A stretch of 64,000 nt of DNA from Clostridium sp. Ade.TY (GCF_000498355.1 NZ_AVSV01000028.1:124001-188000); one strand, 5' to 3'; positions 45,528 to 54,645 are shown, counted from the first letter of the stretch. Notes: generated by a model from the sequence alone, not told the origin. Numbers and translations are program-made.

Positions 45528-46499
45528 TTAAAGATTAGGATATTTTATTCCACTCCAATAAACATTATTTTTCATTATAGCTTCATCTGAAAGATTAACT
45601 CCTTCTAAAGCCCATTTTTTCCATTCCATAAATCCAGTTCTATCTATAATATATCCAATATGCTCTTTTCCACCTGGAGCATCTTTAGCTATATATTCTC
45701 TTACATACTTGTAAGTATTTTCTATAATTTTAACTATACTATCTTCATCAGCCCAAATTAAGAAATCCTCTCCAAGTCTTGGATTTTTCTTTCCTGTTCT
45801 TCCCATTATTGAAAGTCTATAATATTTTTCTTTACTTCTTGTCCATGCTCTTGTAGGACATGCCATTACACATTCACCACAACCAATACATTTACTAGCA
45901 TCTCTTTTTACTTTATAATTTTCAAAAGTTAATGCCCCTGTAGCTTTCTTTTTACATGCATTAACACAAGCTTTACAACTTACGCATCTATAATAATCAT
46001 ATTGTGGCTTTGTCATTCCAATTATTCCAAAGTCATGCATTCTAGCTTTTATACAATCATTTGGACAACCAGTAAGAGCTACCTTAAAGTGAAGATCATT
46101 TGGGAATATTGCTTCTTCTATTCTTTTTGCAAAATTAGTTGTATTATAATTTGCAAAAGGACAAACATTATTTCCTATACAAGCTGAAACATTTCTTGTT
46201 CCTGCTGCTGTATATCCTTCACCTTCAACTTCTTGATTTATTTGAAGTCCTTCTATTATAGGTTGAAGCATTTTATTAACTTCATCAATATTTTCAAATT
46301 TAATTCCTGGTATTTCAAATCCTTGTCTTGTTGTTATGTGAACAGATCCATTACCGTACTTATCTGCTATTTCTTGAATCATCCCTAAATATTTTGAATC
46401 TAAGTGTCCTCCTGGAACTCTTACTCTTGAAGCAGTAATTCCTCTTGTCTTAGTTACTCTGAACGCATTTTTTTTAAGCTTCTTTGTATTCATATCCAT
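45528..46499 (-). CDS. asrC: Anaerobic sulfite reductase subunit C (siroheme catalytic subunit)
   Basis: 323 residues. It reduces sulfite to sulfide by six electrons at a siroheme-[4Fe-4S] centre. The cofactor ligands are Cys107-x5-Cys113 (SACIGNNVCPF) and Cys145-x3-Cys149 (TGCPNDC). Between about 170 and 215 are two ferredoxin-type [4Fe-4S] motifs (CVSCKACVNAC and CIGCGECVMAC). The order asrA-asrB-asrC is that of Salmonella, and this gene is last. GGAGG lies seven bases before the ATG. The siroheme it needs is made by the operon directly downstream. Confidence 0.95.
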   Translation of the reverse strand: MDMNTKKLKKNAFRVTKTRGITASRVRVPGGHLDSKYLGMIQEIADKYGNGSVHITTRQGFEIPGIKFENIDEVNKMLQPIIEGLQINQEVEGEGYTAAGTRNVSACIGNNVCPFANYNTTNFAKRIEEAIFPNDLHFKVALTGCPNDCIKARMHDFGIIGMTKPQYDYYRCVSCKACVNACKKKATGALTFENYKVKRDASKCIGCGECVMACPTRAWTRSKEKYYRLSIMGRTGKKNPRLGEDFLIWADEDSIVKIIENTYKYVREYIAKDAPGGKEHIGYIIDRTGFMEWKKWALEGVNLSDEAIMKNNVYWSGIKYPNL

Positions 46500-46511
46500 A
46501 AAGCGTTCCTC

Positions 46512-47306
46512 CTAATCTATTAAAAGTTTACCTTTTGTATAATTAAATACTGGACCATCTAAACATATATATGTATCGTCTATTTTACAATGTCCACATT
46601 TTCCTAGACCACAACACATCTTTCTTTCTTGAGAAATCCAAATATTTTCTTCTTTTATTCCAAGTTTTAAAAACTCCATTACAGTAAACTTCATCATCAT
46701 AGGTGGTCCTACAACTATAATTTGAACACTTTCTTTATTTTTAATTTCAAGTTCAGGTATAAACTTAGTTACAAGACCAGTGTGTCCAGTATATCCTTCT
46801 TCTGCTGAATCAACTGTAACTATTAAGTTCATTTTTTCTTCCCAAGCTTTTAAATCATCTTTAAAAAGCATATCTTTTGGGCTTTTAAATCCTGTAATTA
46901 AAGTTAAACCAGTAGTTTCTTCTGAATTATTAGCAAAATAATTCACAACTCCTCTAACTGGTGAAAGTCCTGTTCCTCCAGCTACAACTATTAATTCTTT
47001 ATTTTTGTAATTATTCACATCAAATCCATTTCCATATGGTCCTCTCATGAATAATTTATCTCCAACATAGTTTTTGAATATTTCATTTGTAACTTTTCCA
47101 ACTCTTCTTATTGTTAAGTCAACAAAATTTTCTCCTATCCCACTTACTGATATTGGTGCTTCACCATATCTTGGTATTGAAACTTCAAAGAATTGTCCTG
47201 GTTTTACATCACCTTTAAATTCCATTCTAAATGTATATTCTATATCTGTATGTTCAATAACTTCTAATATTTTTGAAGGAAATGGTATATAATCATTATT
47301 TATCAT
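46512..47306 (-). CDS. asrB: Anaerobic sulfite reductase subunit B (flavin/NADH subunit)
   Basis: 264 residues of the ferredoxin-NADP reductase superfamily. It passes electrons from NAD(P)H through FAD to the AsrA clusters. FMRGPYGNGF and VVAGGTGLSPVRG bind the flavin and nucleotide, and a C-terminal cysteine set (RKMCCGLGKCGHCKIDDTYIC) binds a [2Fe-2S] cluster, as in dihydroorotate dehydrogenase electron-transfer subunits. Its start overlaps the asrA end by 11 bases, so translation is coupled. GAGGTG precedes the ATG. Confidence 0.94.
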   Translation of the reverse strand: MINNDYIPFPSKILEVIEHTDIEYTFRMEFKGDVKPGQFFEVSIPRYGEAPISVSGIGENFVDLTIRRVGKVTNEIFKNYVGDKLFMRGPYGNGFDVNNYKNKELIVVAGGTGLSPVRGVVNYFANNSEETTGLTLITGFKSPKDMLFKDDLKAWEEKMNLIVTVDSAEEGYTGHTGLVTKFIPELEIKNKESVQIIVVGPPMMMKFTVMEFLKLGIKEENIWISQERKMCCGLGKCGHCKIDDTYICLDGPVFNYTKGKLLID

Positions 47307-48315
47307 TTGCGTTCACCTCATCCATTGCATCTTGTAACTTATTTATACATCCTGATACACTTATGTATTCTGGGCATATGTCATCACATCTACCACAACC
47401 TACACACATATGGTATCCCCATCTCTTTTTATAATCATATACTTTGTGCATGATTTTGAATCTCATCTTTTCCCCATTTGATTTTCTAAATTCATGTCCA
47501 CCAGCCATTGTAGTATATCCAGGAACTTGGCATGAAGCCCAAACTCTTCTTCTTTCACCTACATTTTCATTATCGCTGTAGTATATATCTTGCATTGAAT
47601 TACAAGTACAAGTTGGACAAACAAATGTACATCTTCCACAAGCTATACATCTTTCTGAATATTCATCCCACATTTTTGATTTAAATATATTTATATTTAA
47701 ATTATCTGGAATATTAACACTCACTTTATTTTCTAAAACAAAATCTGGTTTTATATCTTCCTCTTTTTTAGGAATATCATTAAAATAGCTATTAAATTCT
47801 TCATCTTTTATATCTAAGTATGCGTATTCATCTTTAACTTTTAAATATGCATCATAATTTTCTGATTTATTTGTTCCCATATCAACGCAATAACAGCTAT
47901 CAAAACTATTTTCACATCCAATAAGAACAAACTTTACATTATTTCTTATTCTTTTATAATAAGGATCTTCAAATCCATTTCTTAAATAAATATCATCTAA
48001 TCTTTTAACAGCATGTAAATCACAGCTTCTTAAAAATATTATTTGAGGTTTATCTTTATAATCTGGTACTTTATATTCATCTTGATTGAAAAATAATATT
48101 GTTTCTGTTATAGGAATTAACGCTTCCTTATATGAATAATCTGATTTTTTATTAAATTCAATATCCTCTACTCTTTTTACTTCTTCGTATCTTACAACAT
48201 CTGTTTCTGATGATCTTCCAGCTCCTTTTATAACAGTTGGTGCCATAATCTTATAACTTTTTGATAAGTTTTCAAAAACATCGTTTAAATCTTTAGTTCT
48301 AATTTTAAATCCCAT
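47296..48315 (-). CDS. asrA: Anaerobic sulfite reductase subunit A (iron-sulfur subunit)
   Basis: 339 residues. AsrA carries electrons to AsrC. Two ferredoxin motifs are seen in the C-terminal half: CIACGRCTFVCPTC (about 225-240) and CVGCGRCDDICPEY (about 300-315), with more cysteines in RSCDLHAVKR and IGCENSFDSCYC in the N-terminal half, the pattern of the DUF-type 4Fe-4S ferredoxin family that includes HydB and AsrA. AAGGAG precedes the ATG. It follows the channel gene by 13 bases. Confidence 0.93.
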   Translation of the reverse strand: MGFKIRTKDLNDVFENLSKSYKIMAPTVIKGAGRSSETDVVRYEEVKRVEDIEFNKKSDYSYKEALIPITETILFFNQDEYKVPDYKDKPQIIFLRSCDLHAVKRLDDIYLRNGFEDPYYKRIRNNVKFVLIGCENSFDSCYCVDMGTNKSENYDAYLKVKDEYAYLDIKDEEFNSYFNDIPKKEEDIKPDFVLENKVSVNIPDNLNINIFKSKMWDEYSERCIACGRCTFVCPTCTCNSMQDIYYSDNENVGERRRVWASCQVPGYTTMAGGHEFRKSNGEKMRFKIMHKVYDYKKRWGYHMCVGCGRCDDICPEYISVSGCINKLQDAMDEVNANDK

Positions 48316-48328
48316 AATAAACTCCTTC

Positions 48329-49102
48329 CTAATGAGCTCTTTTATTTGTTGAAATTATATAATATGGGATTGCAACGAATACTACTCCTCCTACAATATT
48401 TCCTAATGTTACAAATACTAAGTTATACAAACTTCCTATTAAGTTAACATCTCCATAAGGCACTAGATTCCCAATAGTAAGAAGTGACATATTTGCTATA
48501 CTATGTTCAAATCCTGTTGTAAAAAATACATATACACAAAGTACAATCATTAGAATTTTTCCTAATTCTTCTTTCATTTTGTAACAACACCACACAGCTA
48601 AACAAACTAATATATTACAAAGAATTCCTCTTACAAATAATTCCCCTGGCATAACATTTACTTTTTTCATTGCATACTCTGCCATGAATTCTCCTGAAAT
48701 GCCTCTCCAAAGCCCTGATGCATAATAAAGAAAAGCTACTAAAACTGATCCAATAAAATTACCAAAGTAACTAACTCCCCATATTTTTATTAAATCTCTA
48801 AATTTAATTTCTTCTCCTAAACATCCTGATGCCATAACTAAAGCATTGCTAGTAAATAGCTCTGCACCTGCAAAAATAACTAAAGCTAACGCTACTGAAA
48901 ACGAAAGTCCCATAACTATTTTTGTAAATGACGATCCTGCTTCGTTTAATGTGCCTCCTACTGTATAAGCAAGTATTACTCCAAATCCCACAAAAAGACC
49001 TGCAAGAATAGCACTAACAAAATAACCTGTTAAATTATTACTTAATAGGTTAGTCTTCTTTCTAGATAGTGCTACAATCTTATTAAAATCTTCTAAATAC
49101 AT
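48329..49102 (-). CDS. Formate/nitrite transporter family channel, hydrosulfide (HSC/FNT3) type
   Basis: A 257-residue FNT protein with six membrane segments forming a pentameric channel. Conserved FNT blocks include AGAELFTSNALVMASG and GILCNILVCLAVW. In Clostridioides difficile a member of this family encoded beside asrABC was shown to conduct HS-, so the gene's place as first member of the asr operon makes hydrosulfide export the likely role; formate or nitrite transport is the alternative. It is transcribed first, ahead of asrA, and the probable operator lies at 49145-49160. AGGGGG precedes the ATG by eight bases. Confidence 0.88.
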   Translation of the reverse strand: MYLEDFNKIVALSRKKTNLLSNNLTGYFVSAILAGLFVGFGVILAYTVGGTLNEAGSSFTKIVMGLSFSVALALVIFAGAELFTSNALVMASGCLGEEIKFRDLIKIWGVSYFGNFIGSVLVAFLYYASGLWRGISGEFMAEYAMKKVNVMPGELFVRGILCNILVCLAVWCCYKMKEELGKILMIVLCVYVFFTTGFEHSIANMSLLTIGNLVPYGDVNLIGSLYNLVFVTLGNIVGGVVFVAIPYYIISTNKRAH

Positions 49103-49117
49103 TTCTAATTCCCCCTA

Positions 49118-49123
49118 ATTATA
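49118..49123 (-). promoter_or_regulatory. Candidate -10 box of the asr operon
   Basis: A perfect TATAAT whose position puts the palindrome centre at -41.5. However, a start site seven bases on would leave only about nine leader bases and exclude the AGGGGG ribosome binding site, so it may not be the real -10. Confidence 0.4.
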
Positions 49124-49144
49124 TTCCCTTTCTTTTCTTTTATC

Positions 49145-49160
49145 TGTGATAATTATCACA
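49145..49160. promoter_or_regulatory. CRP-like operator of the channel-asrABC operon
   Basis: Perfect 16-base palindrome TGTGATAATTATCACA, of the CRP/HcpR half-site class TGTGA-N6-TCACA. It overlaps the stop codon of the Crp/Fnr gene and lies 43 bases before the channel start codon. Confidence 0.8.
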
Positions 49161-49839
49161 AACCCTTAAAATAATTAGACAGTTCTTCCCTGTCAATTAC
49201 TATAACTTTCTTATTTTCTCTTCTTATAAGTCCCTCCTTTTCTAATATTTTTATAGCCCTTGAGATAGTTTCTCTTGGCATGCCAAACATATCTGAAAGA
49301 TATGTAATGCTTATTTTTAAATTAATTAAAGTTTCTCCACCACACTCTACCCCATAGTCTTTAGATAGCTTCCATAGCTTAGCTGCAAGCCTCTTCTCTA
49401 TTTTAAGCGGTGTTGAATTTTTCATTTGTCTATATAATCTTCTTACTTTTGAAGACAATGAATTTATAACTTTTTTTGTAAGTTCAAAATCTTCACTCAT
49501 TACTTTTATAAAGTTATTTCTATCAAAAACATATATATAACCTTCGTCAAACATTTCACAACTTATTGAGGATTTAATCCTTTCTAGTATTACCTCGTTC
49601 AATATATGTCCTTCCCCTAATATAAATATTATTTTTTTATGAGCAGCTTCATTTAATTTATATAATGAAACTTTTCCACTCTCTACTATATAAACATTAT
49701 CTATATACTCTTTGTCTCTAAATACATGTTGCCCTTTTTTAAAATGAACCTTTTTCCCAATTTCACATAACTTATTTAAAGTTGAATCATTAATTCCTTC
49801 AAATTTTTTACATTCCCTCAATTCATTTAAATTTATCAT
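49156..49839 (-). CDS. Crp/Fnr family regulator of the asr operon
   Basis: 227 residues: a cyclic-nucleotide-binding-like barrel (about 15-125) and a C-terminal winged helix (ITYLSDMFGMPRETISRAIKILEKEGLI). No FNR-type N-terminal cysteine cluster is present. The gene lies immediately upstream of the channel-asrABC genes in the same direction, and a perfect TGTGA-N6-TCACA palindrome overlaps its stop codon. It is therefore the obvious regulator, acting like the HcpR/CRP group. The inducer might be sulfite or a redox product; the sequence does not say. AGGTG precedes the ATG. Confidence 0.87.
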   Translation of the reverse strand: MINLNELRECKKFEGINDSTLNKLCEIGKKVHFKKGQHVFRDKEYIDNVYIVESGKVSLYKLNEAAHKKIIFILGEGHILNEVILERIKSSISCEMFDEGYIYVFDRNNFIKVMSEDFELTKKVINSLSSKVRRLYRQMKNSTPLKIEKRLAAKLWKLSKDYGVECGGETLINLKISITYLSDMFGMPRETISRAIKILEKEGLIRRENKKVIVIDREELSNYFKGL

Positions 49840-49981
49840 TTCATCACCTATCCGTGTTTATTTCTATATTAATATACTTTACATTACATATATTTTTCAA
49901 CTATTTTATTAATTTATATTTGGATAAATTTTATTAATTTGGAAATAATAAAATTATTAAAGTTTTTAGGAGGAAAAAAGT

Positions 49982-50623
49982 ATGAGAATTCCAAATCATA
50001 TAGGCATAATTCCAGACGGCAATAGAAGATATGCTACATCAGTTGGTTTAACAAAAGATAAAGGGTATTCACTTGGAATATTACCAGGCCTTATATTATT
50101 TAAACAATGTCAAAAGTTAGGTATTAAAGAAATGACTTATTACGGCTTTACAGTTGATAATACTAAAAGACCTTCTGAACAAAAAAAAGCCTTTATAGAT
50201 GCTTGTGTAGAATCAGTAAAACTTCTTCAAAAAGAGGATTGCGAAATTTTAGTTATAGGTAATAAAGAATCAAAAAATTTTCCAAAAGAATTAATTCCAT
50301 ACACAAAGCGTAGAATACTTGGAAAAGGTGGAATGAAAATAAACTTCTTGGTTAACTACGGATGGGAATGGGATCTTTATTCATTGAAAAAAAGTACTAG
50401 TGATAATAAAAATATAACTAATTCTATACAATCTAATGATATATCTAGAATAGATTTAATAATTCGTTGGGGAGGAAGACGAAGATTAAGTGGATTTTTA
50501 CCTGTTCAATCAGTTTATTCAGACTTTTATGTTATAGATGACCTATGGCCAAACTTTAATGAAAATCATCTACTTGAAGCATTAGATTGGTATAACAAAC
50601 AAGATATAACTTTGGGTGGCTAA
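49982..50623 (+). CDS. Divergent cis-prenyltransferase (UppS family)
   Basis: 213 residues, shorter than the usual 245-260 of undecaprenyl diphosphate synthase. The family signature is HIGIIPDGNRRYA, with catalytic Asp12 but Pro and Tyr where UppS has Met and Trp. The C-terminal block RWGGRRRLSGFLPVQSVYSDFYVIDDLWP keeps the diphosphate-binding arginines, but Asp replaces the metal-binding Glu (E. coli Glu213). It should condense isopentenyl diphosphate in cis; the chain length is probably not C55. It ends one base before the CrtI-like gene. TTAGGAGG precedes the ATG. It is unlikely to be the housekeeping UppS, which should lie elsewhere. Confidence 0.8.
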   Translation: MRIPNHIGIIPDGNRRYATSVGLTKDKGYSLGILPGLILFKQCQKLGIKEMTYYGFTVDNTKRPSEQKKAFIDACVESVKLLQKEDCEILVIGNKESKNFPKELIPYTKRRILGKGGMKINFLVNYGWEWDLYSLKKSTSDNKNITNSIQSNDISRIDLIIRWGGRRRLSGFLPVQSVYSDFYVIDDLWPNFNENHLLEALDWYNKQDITLGG

Positions 50624-50624
50624 A

Positions 50625-52103
50625 ATGAATAAAAATGTTATTATTATAGGCTCTGGTATTGGTGGAATATCAACAGCTCTTAGATTGCAAAATATAGGCT
50701 ATAAAGTTACTATTTTAGAAAAAAATAATTTCCTTGGTGGTAAAACTTCAAGTATTAAATTCAAAAGTTTTAACTTTGATTTAACTGCAACCTTACCTAT
50801 TCTATTTAAACCATACATTGAATTATTTAATGATATAAATGAAGACATTAATAAACATATAAAAATTAAATGTATAGACCCTTGTTATAAAATATTTTTT
50901 AATGATGGTAATAGCTTTAACATTTCTTCATTCATTCCTAACTTAAAAGAAACTATTTCTAATATTGATGAAGATGATTTTGAAAATTATTTAAAATTAA
51001 TTTCTAATGCTAATAATACATTTAATCTATTAAATAATAACTTTATAAATAAATCTTTTTTTAAAACAGTTGATTTAATTAACTTGTCTAATATAAAAAG
51101 CTTAATTAATAACAACTATTTAAATGATAGTTGCTATTCTTATTTAAAAGATAACTTAAATAGCAAATATTTAATTAAATATTTATTGTTTCAAAGCATG
51201 TATGTAGGTATATCTCCATATAAATCATCTTCTGTTTTTACTACATTACCTCTATTAAATCATATTGAAGGTTCATTTTATATTGAAGGTGGTATTTCAG
51301 CTTATATAAATTCTTTAATTAATATTTTTAAAAATAGAGGTGGTAAAATATTATTAAATTCAGAAGTTACTAAAATATTATTTAATAATAATAAATGTAT
51401 AGGTGTAGAAATAAACAAGCAAAAGTCCTTACTTTCAGAAATTACTGTATGTAATGCCGATTACCCATATGCTATAAATAATTTGCTACCAAAACAAATC
51501 GATGTAAAGAATAAATATACTGAAAAAGATATGTCTTGTTCATGTTTTATTTTACATTTAGCTTTAAATAAAAAAATTAAAAATATAGGAATTAACAATA
51601 TAATACTTAATAAAAATTTCAAAGAAAATATAGAGGCTCCGTTTAATGGAATATTATCCTCAAATCCTCATTTATATGTATATTGTCCTACAGCAATATA
51701 TAAAAATTCAAAATATGAATTACTTACTATAAATATAAGAGTTCCAAATTTGTTTTATAATAAAATTGTTTGGGATAAAAATACAATAAATAAACTATAT
51801 AATATAATACTTAAAATATTAGAAAATAAATTTGAAATTAAAAAACTTAAAAGATATATTAAATTTACTAATTACTTAACTCCAATTGATTTACTTAAAA
51901 ATTTCAATTCTTATGCTGGATCTTCTTATGGAATAAATCACTCTATTAATAATTTATTTATATCAAGACCACAATGTAAAATTAAAAATCTAAAAAATTT
52001 ATATTTTGTTGGAGCATCCACTCATCCTGGATCAGGTGTTTCAATGGTTTTAAATTCTAGTAAAATAGCTGTCTCTGAAATAATTAAAGACAACAAAAAA
52101 TAG
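50625..52103 (+). CDS. Phytoene desaturase-like FAD oxidoreductase (CrtI family)
   Basis: 492 residues. An N-terminal FAD-binding fold (IIIGSGIGGISTALRLQNIG, then EKNNFLGGKTSS) and a C-terminal FAD block (LYFVGASTHPGSGVSMVLNSSKIA) match CrtI/CrtN desaturases and HpnE. The middle has the FYIEGGISAYINSL segment typical of the family. It likely desaturates or isomerises an isoprenoid, and the adjacent cis-prenyltransferase suggests that the chain comes from it. No phytoene or squalene synthase is in the window. The ATG at 50625 is one base after the upstream stop, so translation is coupled; a GTG three codons earlier is less likely. Confidence 0.83.
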   Translation: MNKNVIIIGSGIGGISTALRLQNIGYKVTILEKNNFLGGKTSSIKFKSFNFDLTATLPILFKPYIELFNDINEDINKHIKIKCIDPCYKIFFNDGNSFNISSFIPNLKETISNIDEDDFENYLKLISNANNTFNLLNNNFINKSFFKTVDLINLSNIKSLINNNYLNDSCYSYLKDNLNSKYLIKYLLFQSMYVGISPYKSSSVFTTLPLLNHIEGSFYIEGGISAYINSLINIFKNRGGKILLNSEVTKILFNNNKCIGVEINKQKSLLSEITVCNADYPYAINNLLPKQIDVKNKYTEKDMSCSCFILHLALNKKIKNIGINNIILNKNFKENIEAPFNGILSSNPHLYVYCPTAIYKNSKYELLTINIRVPNLFYNKIVWDKNTINKLYNIILKILENKFEIKKLKRYIKFTNYLTPIDLLKNFNSYAGSSYGINHSINNLFISRPQCKIKNLKNLYFVGASTHPGSGVSMVLNSSKIAVSEIIKDNKK

Positions 52104-52128
52104 CAATGACTATATCATTGCTATTTTT
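52096..52128. terminator. Bidirectional terminator between the desaturase and NSS transporter genes
   Basis: Hairpin AAAAATAGCAATGA/TCATTGCTATTTTT with a five-base loop between convergent genes. Confidence 0.9.
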
Positions 52129-52142
52129 ATATAAAGCTTTAA

Positions 52143-53495
52143 TTAAATAAATGTTTTTATAAATACTATAAATATTAAAGCTGGAGTTATGTATCTAACT
52201 AAAAATGTAATGAATTTAACTATTCCTTCATTTTTTAATGTTCCATTATTAGTTAATTGTGAAACATATATTTTATTACTTACAACATGACCCATTAATA
52301 TAGTTACTAATATTCCATTTATAGGCAATAAAACATTTGATATAATATCATTAAAGAAATCAAAGAATGTTAAACCAAATATAGTATTATGTGCTAATAA
52401 TCCATTTGGATTAGCAGATAAAGCTGCTAATGAACCAAATATTAAAATAATTATTATACAAATTATTATAGCTTTTTTTCTTCCTATCTTAAATTGTTCT
52501 GTAAACATAGCAACTAACACTTCTAATATTGATATCATGGCCATAGTTGCTGCCATAGCAGTAAGTAAGAAGAATACTACTCCAAGTATTGATCCACCTG
52601 GCATTTTTGAAAATATTAAAGGTACTGTATTAAATAAAAGTCCTGGACCACTACCTGGCTTTTGTCCAAAAGCAAATACTGCTGGGAATATTGCTGTTCC
52701 TGCAAGTAATGATACAAAAGTATCTGATAATGCAACTTTTGTTCCTGTTGATATTAAATTAGTATCATCTGTAAAATAACTACTATATGTAATCATTGAA
52801 CCAGTACCAACTGAAAGTTTAAAAAATGCTAAACCAAGTGCTGATAAAAATACTGAAAATGTTACTTTTGAAAAATTTGGATTAAATAAGAATTTAACCC
52901 CTTCTATTGAATTTGGTAAAGTTAAACTTCTAACTGCACAAAATGCAAGTAAAATTATAAGTACTGGCATTAATGTTTTAGTTAACTTTTCAATACCACT
53001 TTTAACTCCCATTGTTAATATAATTCCCCCAACAATTAAAGCTAAAAGTTGCCATAGTATTGGACTTACTGGTCCAAGGCTAGTTTGATTAAACATAGTT
53101 GATAAAGTTTGGGCATTAGCACCTGCAAATTGTCCTGTAATTGCTTTTTCAACATAAGAATATACCCATCCAGTAACTACTGTATAGAAAAATAACATAC
53201 AAAAAGATGCTGTTATACCAATTACACCAATTATTCTAAACATCTTTTTATCTGTTATAGTAGACACCGCACCATAAATATTTTTCTTTGTTTGTCTTCC
53301 TAATGCAAATTCACTTATAAGTGTAGGAATACCAATTATTAAAATACATGCTAAATAAATAATTATAAATGCTGCTCCTCCATTTTCTCCAACAACATAA
53401 GGAAACATCCATATATTTCCTAACCCTACACAAGAACTTAGTGTTGCAAAAAATATAGCCAATCCTGATGAAAACTTTTCTCTATTTTCTTCCAT
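52143..53495 (-). CDS. Sodium-dependent NSS family transporter
   Basis: A 450-residue transporter of the neurotransmitter:sodium symporter (LeuT/SNF) family with about 11-12 membrane segments. The TM1 signature SCVGLGNIWMFPYVVGENGGAAFIIIYL carries the unwound sodium- and substrate-binding stretch, and LGLAFFKLSVGTGSMITYSSYF is TM6. Bacterial members carry amino acids or amines; the substrate cannot be read. GGAGAGGATGAG precedes the ATG. The 285 bases upstream hold no gene, only A+T-rich DNA that should contain its promoter and the HAD gene terminator. Confidence 0.9.
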   Translation of the reverse strand: MEENREKFSSGLAIFFATLSSCVGLGNIWMFPYVVGENGGAAFIIIYLACILIIGIPTLISEFALGRQTKKNIYGAVSTITDKKMFRIIGVIGITASFCMLFFYTVVTGWVYSYVEKAITGQFAGANAQTLSTMFNQTSLGPVSPILWQLLALIVGGIILTMGVKSGIEKLTKTLMPVLIILLAFCAVRSLTLPNSIEGVKFLFNPNFSKVTFSVFLSALGLAFFKLSVGTGSMITYSSYFTDDTNLISTGTKVALSDTFVSLLAGTAIFPAVFAFGQKPGSGPGLLFNTVPLIFSKMPGGSILGVVFFLLTAMAATMAMISILEVLVAMFTEQFKIGRKKAIIICIIIILIFGSLAALSANPNGLLAHNTIFGLTFFDFFNDIISNVLLPINGILVTILMGHVVSNKIYVSQLTNNGTLKNEGIVKFITFLVRYITPALIFIVFIKTFI

Positions 53496-53745
53496 CTCAT
53501 CCTCTCCGTCCTGATAAAATTATTACTAATAGATTATATACTTCTAATTATTATTTTTTCAACATATTAACCTTTAAGTTTAATATTTATTCATTTTCTT
53601 CGTAATATTTTCCATTTCTAGCTTACATTTAATCCTTTTTTTGCTATTTAAATAAATTTTATACAGGTTTTTATTATACGTTTTTTATTATATGTATAAT
53701 TAATTTTCTTACATTTAATATATAGATTCAATTTTAATAAAAATA

Positions 53746-53772
53746 AAAAAGTGCCCTTAATAGGCACTTTTA
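53746..53772 (-). terminator. Terminator after the HAD phosphatase gene
   Basis: Hairpin AAAAGTGCC/GGCACTTTT, loop of seven, nine bases beyond the stop codon. Confidence 0.85.
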
Positions 53773-53780
53773 TTTAAATT

Positions 53781-54596
53781 TTATATTCTATCTTCTATTA
53801 TAAACTTTTCTATAACTTTACTAACTCCATCATTATTGTTTGTATCAGTTATATAATTTGCAATTTCCTTTATTTTATCGCATGCATTTCCCATTGCAAC
53901 TCCAAGCCCTGCATATTCTATCATTGGGAAATCATTCATTTCATCTCCCATAGTTATTATTTCTTCTTTATCTATTCCTAAATGTTCAGCTAAAAGTTTT
54001 AATCCCTCTCCCTTATTTGCTTTTTTATTAAAAAACTCTAAGAAAAATGGTGTACTCTTTGCTACACTATATTTTTCATATATTTCTTTAGGTAATTTTT
54101 TCATTCCTGCATCTAATATTTCTGGTTCATCTATCATCATTACTTTAATTATTTCTTCATCATCTTCTATATCTGAAAAATCATTTATGTGAAACTCTAT
54201 TCCATTGTGATGAGCTTCATATGAAGTGTATGTATTTTCTTTAGGAGTTATTAAACCTCTTTCTTTTGAAAAAGCATGAATATTAAGTCCTGCCTCATCA
54301 GCTAATTTTTTTAAGTATTTAAGGTCACTACCTTTTATTGCAACATCACAAACAACTTCTCTACTCTTTGTTTTTTGAACTAAACATCCATTATAGCTAA
54401 GAACATAATCGTTATCACCTAAAAGATCAAGTTCATCTAAATATTTTACTAATCCATCTATTGGTCTGCCTGATGCTAATACAACATATACTCCAAGTTC
54501 TTTAGCTTTTTTTATTGATTCTTTATTTTTTTCTGTTACTTGCTTGTCCTCATTTAAAAGAGTCCCATCCATATCTAGTGCTATTAACTTATACAT
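53781..54596 (-). CDS. Cof-type HAD-superfamily phosphatase
   Basis: About 271 residues. The HAD motif I LIALDMDGTLLNEDK is at the N-terminus, motif II is VVLASGRP, and motif III/IV is GDEMNDFPMIEYAGLGVAMGNA, the Cof (IIB cap) pattern. Such enzymes dephosphorylate sugar phosphates or pyridoxal phosphate, with broad specificity. The start at 54596 has AAAGGGGAG upstream; the frame could run 15 codons further without a ribosome binding site. It follows the DedA-like gene by about 50 bases and may be co-transcribed. Confidence 0.88.
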   Translation of the reverse strand: MYKLIALDMDGTLLNEDKQVTEKNKESIKKAKELGVYVVLASGRPIDGLVKYLDELDLLGDNDYVLSYNGCLVQKTKSREVVCDVAIKGSDLKYLKKLADEAGLNIHAFSKERGLITPKENTYTSYEAHHNGIEFHINDFSDIEDDEEIIKVMMIDEPEILDAGMKKLPKEIYEKYSVAKSTPFFLEFFNKKANKGEGLKLLAEHLGIDKEEIITMGDEMNDFPMIEYAGLGVAMGNACDKIKEIANYITDTNNNDGVSKVIEKFIIEDRI

Positions 54597-54645
54597 CTTA
54601 TACTCCCCTTTAATATTGAAATTAACTTTTATCATGTACATTATA

